Positions 46,329 through 54,825 of a stretch of DNA of 64,000 bases are shown in pieces. The stretch is from Vibrio stylophorae. Lineage in GTDB: Bacteria; Pseudomonadota; Gammaproteobacteria; Enterobacterales; Vibrionaceae. The stretch's first letter is position 1, and the number at the start of each line of letters is the position of its first letter. The notes below the pieces were generated by a model. It searched no databases. It was not told the origin of the DNA and worked only from the letters and a program-made list of their open reading frames with translations. The position numbers and the translations under genes were made by a program. The stretch covers positions 1,270,475-1,334,474 of the forward strand of contig NZ_CAKLDI010000001.1 of the NCBI RefSeq assembly GCF_921293875.1, given 5' to 3'.

Positions 46329-47003
46329 TTATTGGGTATTTGGGGTTTGTGGACCATCCGCATCGATGGGGACTTTGGGACCGAGAAATTTTGGCTGTTG
46401 ATCTGTGAAATAGAGATCAAGCACCGCTTTGACGCGAGCAAAAGCTTCGCGAATACGAATTTTTCGACCGGCGCTGCCATCTGGAGAGGGCACTGCGAGG
46501 CAAATCGCATCAATCTCTTTGTAATCGGCAATAAATAGCGCACGCTCGCAGTGAAAGCCTTGGCTCACCACCACAAAGTGGTTGGTTTCAAACACCTCTT
46601 TGGCGCGAACGATGGAGTCTAAGGTGCGAAATCCCGCGTAATCGAGGTGAATTTTATCGCCAGGAATGCCAGCGGCGAGTAAGTCTCGTCGCATGGTAAT
46701 GGGTTCGTTGTACGAGCGATGCGCGTTATCACCGCTGAGTAAAAATGCATCCACCTTGCGCTGGCGATAGAGCTCGCGCGCAGCATCAATGCGGTATTGA
46801 TAGAAGGGGTTGAGGTTGCGGCCGATATATTTGCTGGTGCCTAGCACAAGTGCCACACCACGCGGTGGGATCTGAGCGACATCGTCGTAGATACGGCCTG
46901 CTGCGCGAGACGCCATCCATTGATCGATAGAAAAAATGGTTAAACCCAGCAGGATAACCAGTACGATCAAGGTGATAAGAAGGGGTCTTAGGTAGCGCAT
47001 CAT
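46329..47003 (-). CDS. sanA: SanA-like envelope protein (DUF218/ElyC superfamily)
   Basis: 224 residues. An N-terminal membrane helix (about 5-28) and a DUF218 domain with 'ALVLGTSKYI', 'KVDAFLLSGDNAHRSYNEP' and 'FVVVSQGFHCERALFIA', the E. coli SanA pattern. SanA affects envelope permeability and vancomycin sensitivity at high temperature. Two adjacent ATGs (47003, 47000). Divergent from asnA. Confidence 0.85.
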   Translation of the reverse strand: MMRYLRPLLITLIVLVILLGLTIFSIDQWMASRAAGRIYDDVAQIPPRGVALVLGTSKYIGRNLNPFYQYRIDAARELYRQRKVDAFLLSGDNAHRSYNEPITMRRDLLAAGIPGDKIHLDYAGFRTLDSIVRAKEVFETNHFVVVSQGFHCERALFIADYKEIDAICLAVPSPDGSAGRKIRIREAFARVKAVLDLYFTDQQPKFLGPKVPIDADGPQTPNTQ

Positions 47004-47309
47004 CTATCTTAACTAATTGTTGTCATTCTATTTTACGTTCTTTTTTTTAGATTGCAGCATTGAGATCAGCCTTGACGATGATTTTGAGCCAAAAAATGAA
47101 AGTAATCTCACTTCATCCGCATGAATGGGGATCTTCAAGGGTGAAATACCCTTGATTTTAAATAAAATTCAGATATTTCTTGTTATAAAATATATTATTC
47201 ACCTTTGCGTTTGTTTTTTGCTTGTTTTGTTTTGCTTGGGTTGTGCTTTAATGGATAAAACAATAGGGTGTCATTCAGAAACTGAATAAACCCTAAGAAA
47301 GGATGCGCT
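47004..47309. other. 306-bp divergent region sanA / asnA
   Basis: AT-rich; must contain the asnA promoter. It holds the palindrome at 47135-47155 listed separately. No coding sequence. Confidence 0.55.
47135..47155. promoter_or_regulatory. Palindromic operator candidate upstream of asnA
   Basis: TCAAGGGT-GAAAT-ACCCTTGA: perfect 8-bp arms with a 5-nt spacer, ~155 nt upstream of asnA. asnA of E. coli is activated by AsnC, but this sequence does not obviously match an AsnC site as I remember it. Confidence 0.5.
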
Positions 47310-48317
47310 ATGAAACTTTTTGTTCCCGCTAACTACCATTCGCCCTTGGACCTTCGTGACACTGAAGTCGCGATTAAAAAGCTCAAGGATTACTTTGAAA
47401 CCGCGCTGGCCTACGAGCTTTATTTAACCCGTGTTTCTGCACCTTTGTTTGTTAAACCAGAAACCGGCTTAAATGACAACTTGAATGGCACTGAGCGTCC
47501 GGTGGATTTCGACCTTTTGGATGACAATCACGCGAAAGTGGAAGTGGTTCACTCATTGGCAAAATGGAAGCGTATGGCGCTTGCTCGTTATGGCTTTGCC
47601 GAAGATGAAGGTCTTTACACGGATATGAATGCGATTCGTCGTGATGAAGAGTTGGATAACCTGCACTCAATCTATGTTGATCAGTGGGATTGGGAAAAGG
47701 TAATTTCCAAAGAGATGCGCGGTGTTGATTATCTTAAAGAGACGGTTGGCAAAATCTATAACGCATTTTTAAAGACTGAGAACTACATCAACCAAGAGTA
47801 TCCAGTACTTGAAAAGTGGTTGCCAAAAGAGATCACCTTTATTACCTCTGAAGAGTTACTGCAGCTTTATCCTACGCTGGATGCAAAAGGGCGTGAAAAT
47901 GCCATCTGTAAAGAGAAGAAAGCTGTCTTTGTGATGCAAATTGGTGGTGCGTTATCACATGGTGAGCGTCATGATGGACGTGCGCCAGATTACGATGATT
48001 GGCAGCTCAACGGTGATATTTTGTTCTGGAACCCTGTGCTTGAATGCGCCTTTGAATTGTCATCCATGGGGATCCGTGTAGATGAAGATTCACTCAAAGC
48101 GCAGCTTGCCATTGCCGGCTGTGAAGATCGCTCAAGTTTGCCGTTCCACCAAGGTATTTTGAACAAAACCCTGCCTTATACCATTGGCGGTGGTATCGGT
48201 CAGTCACGTATCTGCATGTTCTTCTTGCATAAAGCACATATCGGCGAAGTGCAATCATCGATTTGGCAAGATGAGATGATCCGCGAATGTGAACAGCACG
48301 GAATTATACTGTTGTAA
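47310..48317 (+). CDS. asnA: Aspartate--ammonia ligase (asparagine synthetase A)
   Basis: 335 residues (E. coli 330). Makes asparagine from aspartate, ATP and ammonia; related to class II aminoacyl-tRNA synthetases. Conserved blocks: 'RVSAPLFVKPETGLNDNLNG', 'EVVHSLAKWKRMAL', 'LYTDMNAIRRDEELDNLHS' and the C-terminal 'YTIGGGIGQSRICMF'. AAAGGATG precedes ATG. Monocistronic with its own terminator. Confidence 0.97.
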   Translation: MKLFVPANYHSPLDLRDTEVAIKKLKDYFETALAYELYLTRVSAPLFVKPETGLNDNLNGTERPVDFDLLDDNHAKVEVVHSLAKWKRMALARYGFAEDEGLYTDMNAIRRDEELDNLHSIYVDQWDWEKVISKEMRGVDYLKETVGKIYNAFLKTENYINQEYPVLEKWLPKEITFITSEELLQLYPTLDAKGRENAICKEKKAVFVMQIGGALSHGERHDGRAPDYDDWQLNGDILFWNPVLECAFELSSMGIRVDEDSLKAQLAIAGCEDRSSLPFHQGILNKTLPYTIGGGIGQSRICMFFLHKAHIGEVQSSIWQDEMIRECEQHGIILL

Positions 48318-48342
48318 TTGCTAGCCGGTGCAAAATAGTTAA

Positions 48343-48368
48343 GACCAGCCCACGGGCTGGTTTTTTTA
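48343..48368 (+). terminator. Terminator of asnA
   Basis: ACCAGCC-CACG-GGCTGGT followed by TTTTTTT, ~25 nt after the stop. Confidence 0.9.
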
Positions 48369-48479
48369 TTGCGCGTTGTTTCAAGGCGCTGAGTGATACT
48401 TCATAAAAGTGGGGTAAGGGCGCAGACGTCTCTGCAATTGCTTGGTTTAATAGACTAAATAATACGCAAAGGGTCTGTC

Positions 48480-48941
48480 ATGAGAAAAATCTATCTATTT
48501 GACTGGGGAGATACCCTGATGAAGGATGACACCAGTCAATCTTTGCCAATGAAAGATTGGCCAAGTGTTCAAGCGGTTGAGGGTGCTAAAGAGGTACTGA
48601 GTAAACTGTCGGTGAGCACAGTGATCTATGTTGCTACCGGTTCAACCAAGGCAACGCCTGAAGACATGAAAGCGGCGTTTGAACGCGTGGATTTAGCGCA
48701 ATATATTCGCGGTTATTTTTGTCCGCAACTTACGGGGTATTCAAAAGATAGCCCTGAATATTATCGAGCCATCGCTAAAACCCTTGAAGTGGATTGTCAG
48801 CAGCTCATGATGATTGGCGACAACTATCAAAAAGATATTCTGCCTAGCCGCTCAGCGGGGTTGGAAGCCGTCTGGTTTAACGACCAAGGCTTGCCGAAAA
48901 AGCCAGGGAAAATGGTGACGGCACTGACACAACTGATTTAA
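48480..48941 (+). CDS. HAD-superfamily hydrolase, 153 aa
   Basis: Motif I is 'LFDWGDTLMKD': nucleophile Asp with Gly two positions later, followed by Asp. Motif II Thr in 'VATGST', motif III Lys probably in 'LTGYSKDSPEYY', motif IV 'MIGDNYQKDIL'. Nearly no cap domain (length 153), so a large or macromolecular substrate, or a very open site, is likely. AAAGGG precedes ATG. Unassigned substrate. Confidence 0.82.
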   Translation: MRKIYLFDWGDTLMKDDTSQSLPMKDWPSVQAVEGAKEVLSKLSVSTVIYVATGSTKATPEDMKAAFERVDLAQYIRGYFCPQLTGYSKDSPEYYRAIAKTLEVDCQQLMMIGDNYQKDILPSRSAGLEAVWFNDQGLPKKPGKMVTALTQLI

Positions 48942-48962
48942 CGAAATGTCCGTAAATTTTTA

Positions 48963-48993
48963 TAAAGCCGTACTTACAATGTACGGCTTTTTT
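48963..48993 (+). terminator. Terminator of the HAD gene
   Basis: AAAGCCGTAC-TTACAAT-GTACGGCTTT then TTTT. Confidence 0.88.
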
Positions 48994-49125
48994 ATTTGAA
49001 CCACACATACTGTAATTTTTTTGCGTATTGATTTTGATAATGAATTTATGCCGGTCGATTGCCACTGATAGGGATGATATCGAGCAATATTTACAACTCG
49101 TTATTCCGATGCGTAAGGAGTGAGT

Positions 49126-50604
49126 ATGCGTTTTTATCAAATTTTAATTTTAGTTGTATTGCAATCTGCTTCGTTTCTTTCATATGCGGAGATTCCAGTT
49201 GATACATCTATGAGTTCGAGTCAAATTGTAAATGTAAATCCTGGTGATGTTCGAGCCGAAATTCCATTTCGGGTAGATACTATCGATACCGTGCACCTTG
49301 AGGTGATTGTACCGATCGATAATGTCAGAATTCATGTGCTTGACCCTAACGGCGATGTAGTAATTAGCCATGGCCAATCTGGTATCTGGGATATTCCTGG
49401 TGAAGCAATTGAAGCCGGATTACCTGGCGCGCATTACTTTCTACCTGAGCTAAAAAAACCGCTGCTTGGTGACTGGCTGATTGTGGTTGAATTTCCATAT
49501 ATTGATTATAAAACAGCCATTATGGTCAATGTGTTCATGACATCGCCAGTGCAGTTGAGTCCAGCAATACCAAATGATCGATATATATTGGGTGAGTCAG
49601 TTACACTGGCTGCGCTATTAACAGTTGATGGTATCCCAATGCTTAACCAGTCTGTGGTGTTTGAAATGCAAATGCCAAGTGGGCAGCAAATCAAGTTACG
49701 AGGAATGGATAATGGTGAAGGGGCAGATGGTACCGTAGCTGATGGTGTTTACTCAGTTCTTTACTCTGAATTAACTGAGCTTGGTGAGTACCTGATTAAA
49801 GCAACAACAACTTTAACTTATGACAATCGTTTATTGACGCGGGAATTTTACAAAAGGATCACGGTGAATCGCCCGCAAATAGATGTGAAAAAGGTGACAC
49901 TTTTTCCCGTACTTGGATACCGAGGATGCTTAGAAACGGTTCGAATTGAAACTGAAGTCGATGTGTTTGAAGCTGGAACTTACGCTATTACACAATATTT
50001 AATCGAAGGGGAGCGTAAGCTAAGATATGGCAATAGAGAGACATTGGTTGCAGGAAAAACTGTACTGAGTGTACAAGTTGAGCCACGAGAGTTATTTGCT
50101 GTCTTTGATAGAAAGAGTCGTTTATCTATTGGAACGCCGCGTATTACGCAAATATCTGAAAAGGGTTCGCCTAGAGCATCTGCTCGTAAATTTTATGCTC
50201 AGATCCTTGATTTATCTAATTATGAGCAGTGTCGAAAGCCCGTGGATTTTAATAATGACTTAGTGGTTGAAGAGGTGATGTCAGCGAATGGTCGTTACAT
50301 CAGCGCCCTGAAATATCACTACACTGTCTATATTCAAAACCCTGACGTCTACATCACTACATTTCAAGTTAAATCAGCATCGACAAAAGAACTAGTGAAG
50401 TTCGTTACACTGAAAGAGCGCTACGTCGAAGGAGAGAATCAAGTAAGCTTTATAGTAGATGGTCGTTATTTTCAAAAAGTGGATGGTCCATACCTGATTG
50501 ACTCTGTGGGTATCTACCCAGAAATTTATCAGGCGGGTGATGGGCGCCGCGGTCCAAATATGGGGCCAACAAAGGCTTATAAAAAAGAACAGTTTATGCC
50601 TTAG
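49126..50604 (+). CDS. Secreted choice-of-anchor-X-like protein, 492 aa
   Basis: Signal peptide MRFYQILILVVLQSASFLSY (cut after SYA), then several Ig-like/beta-sandwich units. 'DNGEGADGTVADGVYSVLYS' followed by 'ELGEYLIKATTTLTY' is the pattern of bacterial choice-of-anchor-X domains. Only two Cys are in the mature region, both in the C-terminal half ('YRGCLETV', 'YEQCRKPV'), possibly a disulfide. No lipobox, sortase or PEP-CTERM signal is visible, so it may be periplasmic or secreted. AAGGAG 5 nt before the ATG at 49126. Base composition slightly more AT-rich than neighbours. Confidence 0.75.
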   Translation: MRFYQILILVVLQSASFLSYAEIPVDTSMSSSQIVNVNPGDVRAEIPFRVDTIDTVHLEVIVPIDNVRIHVLDPNGDVVISHGQSGIWDIPGEAIEAGLPGAHYFLPELKKPLLGDWLIVVEFPYIDYKTAIMVNVFMTSPVQLSPAIPNDRYILGESVTLAALLTVDGIPMLNQSVVFEMQMPSGQQIKLRGMDNGEGADGTVADGVYSVLYSELTELGEYLIKATTTLTYDNRLLTREFYKRITVNRPQIDVKKVTLFPVLGYRGCLETVRIETEVDVFEAGTYAITQYLIEGERKLRYGNRETLVAGKTVLSVQVEPRELFAVFDRKSRLSIGTPRITQISEKGSPRASARKFYAQILDLSNYEQCRKPVDFNNDLVVEEVMSANGRYISALKYHYTVYIQNPDVYITTFQVKSASTKELVKFVTLKERYVEGENQVSFIVDGRYFQKVDGPYLIDSVGIYPEIYQAGDGRRGPNMGPTKAYKKEQFMP

Positions 50605-50669
50605 CTGGATGTTTCCGTCTAAGTCGAGGCGGTTGATTTTGAAAAACTGATTGGTTCCATCGAAAATTT

Positions 50670-50699
50670 GCTCACAGGGTGACCCTTGTGGGCTTTTTT
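50670..50699 (+). terminator. Terminator of the choice-of-anchor-X-like gene
   Basis: GCTCACAGGG-TGAC-CCTTGTGGGC with two G.T pairs, then TTTTTT, ~65 nt after the stop. Confidence 0.75.
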
Positions 50700-50749
50700 G
50701 TATATTCAAATTTGTGTTTTCAATGCGAAGGTTAAATCAGGAAGAGATG

Positions 50750-50854
50750 ATGAATCAAGGGCGCGAGAGGGGAGGAAAATTGGTGGGCTTTAAAACGGTG
50801 AACGGCCGCTTGGTAAGGGCGGCCGCTCGGAATATGCAAAAGGTACGCTTCTAA
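50750..50854 (+). CDS. Putative small basic protein, 34 aa
   Basis: A short frame following AGGAAGAG just upstream of two ATGs (50747, 50750); the spacing favours 50750. The product is strongly basic (MNQGRERGGKLVGFKTVNGR and a terminal QKVRF), rich in Arg, Lys, Asn and Gly, and reads like a ribosome- or RNA-associated peptide. It stops 9 nt before the convergent rplY stop, with no terminator in between, which is a mild argument against. Unrecognised. Confidence 0.45.
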   Translation: MNQGRERGGKLVGFKTVNGRLVRAAARNMQKVRF

Positions 50855-50863
50855 TTGGTAAGA

Positions 50864-51142
50864 TTAGATGCGAACGAAGTCCATGTGTTGAACTTTTGGC
50901 TTGAACGGGTGACGCTGAATATCTTGCGGCTTCACTTTCACTTCTTTGCCATCAACAACTAGGATGATGCCTTCGTAGAACGCAGGCTTGTCCATTTGGT
51001 TGATTACGTCGTCGTGGTTTAGTGCAATAGCAACAGGCGCTTCAGTACCACCGTAGATGATTGCAGGGAACTGATTCGCGTGACGCAGGCGGCGGCTCGC
51101 ACCTTTACCCTGCTCGGTACGTAGGATTGCTTCAAATTTCAT
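50864..51142 (-). CDS. rplY: 50S ribosomal protein L25 (short form)
   Basis: 92 residues, the E. coli-type single-domain L25 that binds 5S rRNA. '[20 protein letters not shown]' and 'IIYGG' are the family blocks, and the C-terminus 'VQHMDFVRI' is typical. It follows radD on the same strand by 129 nt; this rplY/radD neighbourhood is conserved with E. coli. Confidence 0.96.
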   Translation of the reverse strand: MKFEAILRTEQGKGASRRLRHANQFPAIIYGGTEAPVAIALNHDDVINQMDKPAFYEGIILVVDGKEVKVKPQDIQRHPFKPKVQHMDFVRI

Positions 51143-51271
51143 ATCGAAACTCTCTTGAGGTTAATAACAGGATCAAGCTTAGCGACCCAGCCTGATCCAA
51201 CAAAGGAGCGCGGATACTAGCATTTCATTGCCTTGGACGCAAGCATTCTGATCTTTGCTGAGCGCAGGCCA

Positions 51272-53017
51272 TTACTGGGCTGCGCTCAAATCAATGTGCT
51301 CAAAAATTTTGCTGCGAATTTTCCAAAATCGACCCTGTTTGCGCGCAATGATAAAGGTAGGGCAACGCAGGCGATGCTGTGATTGAATTACTTTACTGGC
51401 CGCGGTTTCGGTAAAGGGACGATGATGGTCAATCAGATGTGGGCGAATAAATCGCTCAAGCATGAGCTGTTTTTGTTTTTTGCCAGAAAGGGGCCATACC
51501 TCTTTAATGGATGCGCCTTGATTATCTTGGTATTCAACCGTGAGTTGCGGTTTCCCTTCTTTGTTTTTTCCTGCATGCAGTAGCATTTCTGCACATTGCA
51601 TCACCATGGCATCTTTTAAGGCCAGCGCCTCACGCAGTTTTTTATCAGGGTCTACTAAAATTGCATCGCACTGGTGGCAGCGGCGCGCCGCAATGTCATT
51701 ATCTGCGCCGCACTCGTCGCAATATTTGGCGACAAAACGATAGCCGCAGGCTTCTCGCTCGCCGTCATCATCTTCAAAATAGCCCTGACATTGGCGGCCA
51801 TAATGCTCAATCAGCATGCCTTGGCTGTCTAGTTTGCCCCAAAACTGATTGAAAAATCCGCAGGCAGGGCAAGGGACGCTTACTTGCTCGCTATCGCTAC
51901 TGGGTTTGGGATTGTCGATATTAACTTGGTGCAGATCAAATTGGTTGCCTGCGTAATCAAGCACTAAACAGTCATTTTTATCCGGTGCAAGGCGCAGTCC
52001 GCGGCCAATGATTTGCTGATACAGCGCCACAGATTCTGTGGGTCTTAAAATGGCAATCAGATCAACATGCGGGGCATCAAATCCAGTGGTCAGGACGGAG
52101 ACATTGACCAAATAGCGAATCCTTTTCGCTTTAAATGATTGAATGATCGCATCGCGCTCAGGACTGGGCGTATCACCAGTGATGAGGGCTGATTCAGCTC
52201 TGGGCAGCAGACCATAAATCTCTTTGGCATGGCTGACGGTGGCCGCGAAAATCATCACCCCTTGGCGCTGCTCACTTTGAAACAAAATATGCTCGACAAT
52301 TTGCGGTGTGGCACGTTTGGACTCATCAAGGACGCGATCCAATTCTTGCTCGCGATAGTAACCCGCAGCCGTAGGCCGAAGCGCAGAAAAATCATAGCTC
52401 AGCGCAGGGGCATCAATCAGTGTGGCTGGTGCAAGGTAGCCTTCGTCAAGCAGATGATAGATGGGCAATTCAAAAATACAGTCGCGGAAAAAGCGCGGCT
52501 CGGTGGTTCGAACCTGACCTCGCGTGTGGTACTGATAAATCCAGCCAAGCCCTAAGCGATAAGGGGTGGCCGTGAGCCCCAGAACTTTGATGTTGGCATT
52601 GATCTGTTGCAGATGCTGAATGACACGCTGATAGCTGCTGTCATCTTGTTCTGAAACGCGATGACATTCATCGATAACCACCAATGAGAACGCTTGTTCA
52701 AATTGGTCGAGATTGCGCACCACAGATTGCACCGATGCAAAAACCACCTTGTCTTCGCTTTCTTTACGACCCAGTCCTGCGGCAAAAATACCAGCCTTGA
52801 GGCCATAGCCTTCATATTTTTCGTGGTTTTGCTCGACCAACTCTTTGACGTGCGCCAGCACCAAAACACGTCCACGGGCTAAGCGTGCGAGCTCAGCGAT
52901 TACCAAGCTTTTACCGGCCCCTGTGGGGAGCACTGCAACTGCTGGGTGATGGTGACGGCGAAAATAGTGCAGCACCGCTTGCACGGCATCTTGTTGGTAA
53001 TCACGAAGTTGGTACAT
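51272..53017 (-). CDS. radD: DEAD/DEAH-box helicase-like ATPase RadD (YejH)
   Basis: 581 residues (E. coli 586). An SF2 ATPase implicated in DNA repair and RecA-dependent exchange. Walker A 'LPTGAGKSLVI' (about 30-40), Walker B 'VVIDECHR', motif III 'LTATPYR', motif VI 'QQIIGRGLRLAP'. The middle-to-C-terminal zinc cluster is present: 'CPACGF', 'CQGYF', 'CDECGAD' and 'CHQCDA', giving eight or more Cys. Start at 53017 fits the family. Confidence 0.94.
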   Translation of the reverse strand: MYQLRDYQQDAVQAVLHYFRRHHHPAVAVLPTGAGKSLVIAELARLARGRVLVLAHVKELVEQNHEKYEGYGLKAGIFAAGLGRKESEDKVVFASVQSVVRNLDQFEQAFSLVVIDECHRVSEQDDSSYQRVIQHLQQINANIKVLGLTATPYRLGLGWIYQYHTRGQVRTTEPRFFRDCIFELPIYHLLDEGYLAPATLIDAPALSYDFSALRPTAAGYYREQELDRVLDESKRATPQIVEHILFQSEQRQGVMIFAATVSHAKEIYGLLPRAESALITGDTPSPERDAIIQSFKAKRIRYLVNVSVLTTGFDAPHVDLIAILRPTESVALYQQIIGRGLRLAPDKNDCLVLDYAGNQFDLHQVNIDNPKPSSDSEQVSVPCPACGFFNQFWGKLDSQGMLIEHYGRQCQGYFEDDDGEREACGYRFVAKYCDECGADNDIAARRCHQCDAILVDPDKKLREALALKDAMVMQCAEMLLHAGKNKEGKPQLTVEYQDNQGASIKEVWPLSGKKQKQLMLERFIRPHLIDHHRPFTETAASKVIQSQHRLRCPTFIIARKQGRFWKIRSKIFEHIDLSAAQ

Positions 53018-53029
53018 GAATCAATAAAA

Positions 53030-53185
53030 ATGAGCGATAAATTAGCAGGGGTTATAACAAGAAAAAGCACAGCAAGAAACTTTACGGGCAAGAAACCGAA
53101 TGCATTTGATGCAAATGCTGCGAAGAAAAAGCGTCGCTGTAAAAGCTTTGATGAAAAATATGGATGTAAAAAACGCACGAGATGA
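53030..53185 (+). CDS. Putative small basic protein, 51 aa, divergent from radD
   Basis: Opens MSDKLAGVITRKSTARNFTG and ends in a Lys/Arg-rich tail with two Cys (RRCKSFDEKYGCKKRTR). The start lies 13 nt from the radD start, and its stop codon TGA lies in the loop of a hairpin that acts as terminator for the opposite strand. No good Shine-Dalgarno is seen. The composition is coding-like but bias could mimic it. Function unknown. Confidence 0.45.
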   Translation: MSDKLAGVITRKSTARNFTGKKPNAFDANAAKKKRRCKSFDEKYGCKKRTR

Positions 53186-53195
53186 CTCGTGCGTT
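53172..53195 (-). terminator. Terminator of the GNAT gene
   Basis: AACGCACGAG-TCAT-CTCGTGCGTT then TTTT on the minus strand. The loop includes the stop codon of the small plus-strand ORF. Confidence 0.8.
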
Positions 53196-53304
53196 ATCAG
53201 CGTTGATTCAGTGACACTATGTTAGAACACTGAGGCTAGAAGCTATTGTAAAAATTGATGCAAAAGTTAATGCAAAAATTTATGGACAGAACTTGTGCCA
53301 GAGT

Positions 53305-53814
53305 TTAAGCGAGCACTTCATCTGCGGCGTGGTGGGTGGTGTCTGTTTGCCCCATTTTCTTGCCCATAAGGCAGAATTGACGGCGAGCCACATAGCCGTG
53401 GCGCTCATAGAATCGACGTGCATCACCATTGCCAATATTGGTTTCAAGCAGCAATACACTGGCACCTTGTTGATGAATGAATCGCTCAATGCGCGGCAAA
53501 ATATATTGGCCAATACCTTGGTTGCGCCACTCTTTGCGAAGGTAGAGTTGGTCCATATAAGCCACTTTTCCGCCGTGCTCAATGCTAAAGCTGTAGGCGA
53601 TGGCCACATGACCCACGGTGATAAGACCGCGTGTTGGATCATCAATTTGGATCATCCAAATATGGCCTAATTGTGGGTTGGCTAGCAGGGCTTCGACGGC
53701 AGAGAAAGTACCTTCAGCGGTTTGTGCCATGACCTCATGGTCATAGAGTTCTTGAATTAGGGTTTTGAGAAGGGGAATGGCGGCTTCATCAGGCGCTTGC
53801 AACAGAATATTCAT
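53305..53814 (-). CDS. GNAT-family N-acetyltransferase
   Basis: 169 residues. The acetyl-CoA binding motif A is 'EWRNQGIGQYILPRIERF' (Q/R-x-x-G-x-G/A), and 'LETNIGNGDARRFYERHGYV' is motif B. Substrate unknown; the fold is used on proteins, antibiotics and small amines. Three consecutive ATGs; the last (53814) has AGGA at a proper distance. Monocistronic, convergent with the small ORF. Confidence 0.9.
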   Translation of the reverse strand: MNILLQAPDEAAIPLLKTLIQELYDHEVMAQTAEGTFSAVEALLANPQLGHIWMIQIDDPTRGLITVGHVAIAYSFSIEHGGKVAYMDQLYLRKEWRNQGIGQYILPRIERFIHQQGASVLLLETNIGNGDARRFYERHGYVARRQFCLMGKKMGQTDTTHHAADEVLA

Positions 53815-54087
53815 CATCATTCCTATATAAAAAGCTAAATCTGGGACGATACATGGATATAGATGCTTGAAAACTCAAAAGGTTGCATTCGATTTGCATT
53901 AATTTAAGTTTACCGATGATATTCCTGCTCGCCTCGCAGTGAGTAAGTTATAGGAGCTTGCGAGATGGCTTTCAAGGGAGGGGCTTCAGAAATGTAGACC
54001 CTGAGGCGAATTTTATTTTTCGCCAGCGCTAGCCGTCACATTTTGCATCGCTATAATGGCGCGCAAATGATAGATGAGAGAGAACTC

Positions 54088-54786
54088 ATGCGATTGGATA
54101 AATTTTTGTGCGATACCCTTGGGGTCAGTCGTAAAGAAGCGGGGCGCATCATTCGCAGTGGTGATGTGGAGATTAACGGCGTTATCGTCAAACAAGCCGC
54201 AACCAAGGTGAGCAACGATGATGATATTTGCTGGGATGATCGTCCGCTGAGCCACCAAGGCGTGCGCTATTTTATGATGAACAAGCCACAGGGTGTGGTA
54301 TGTGCCAATGAAGATGATCTCCACCCAACAGTCTTTACACTGATGGATGAAGTCAATCAGCACAAGATGCATACCGCAGGTCGTTTGGATGTGGATACCA
54401 CAGGTTTATTGCTAATTACTGATGATGGTCAATGGTCGCATCGTATTACCTCGCCACGTCATCGCTGCCCGAAAACCTATTATGTTGAGCTTGCAGAGCC
54501 TTTGTGTGATGACGCTGTTGAGCGCTGCGCGCAGGGTATTTTGCTGCGCGGTGAAGAAGCGCCAACACAGCCTGCAACATTGGAAGTGCTGTCACCAACG
54601 CAAGCACTGATCACCATTGCGGAAGGGAAATACCATCAGGTGAAGCGTATGTTTGCTGCCTTGGGCAACAAAGTTGAAGCGCTGCATCGTGAACGTATTG
54701 GCGAGCTTGAACTCGATGAGATGCTCGAGCCGGGTGAGTATCGTCCATTAACCGAACAAGAAATCGCACTGTTTCTTGCCGAGTAG
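54088..54786 (+). CDS. rsuA: 16S rRNA pseudouridine(516) synthase RsuA
   Basis: 232 residues (E. coli 231). N-terminal S4 RNA-binding domain '[20 protein letters not shown]', then the catalytic domain with Asp in '[18 protein letters not shown]' and the '[17 protein letters not shown]' block. The ATG at 54088 matches the family start; upstream codons are not homologous. Followed 39 nt later by bcr, the E. coli order. Confidence 0.95.
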   Translation: MRLDKFLCDTLGVSRKEAGRIIRSGDVEINGVIVKQAATKVSNDDDICWDDRPLSHQGVRYFMMNKPQGVVCANEDDLHPTVFTLMDEVNQHKMHTAGRLDVDTTGLLLITDDGQWSHRITSPRHRCPKTYYVELAEPLCDDAVERCAQGILLRGEEAPTQPATLEVLSPTQALITIAEGKYHQVKRMFAALGNKVEALHRERIGELELDEMLEPGEYRPLTEQEIALFLAE

Positions 54787-54825
54787 TTTTAATTTGTACA
54801 GTGCCACGATGACTGGAGTTGTAAT

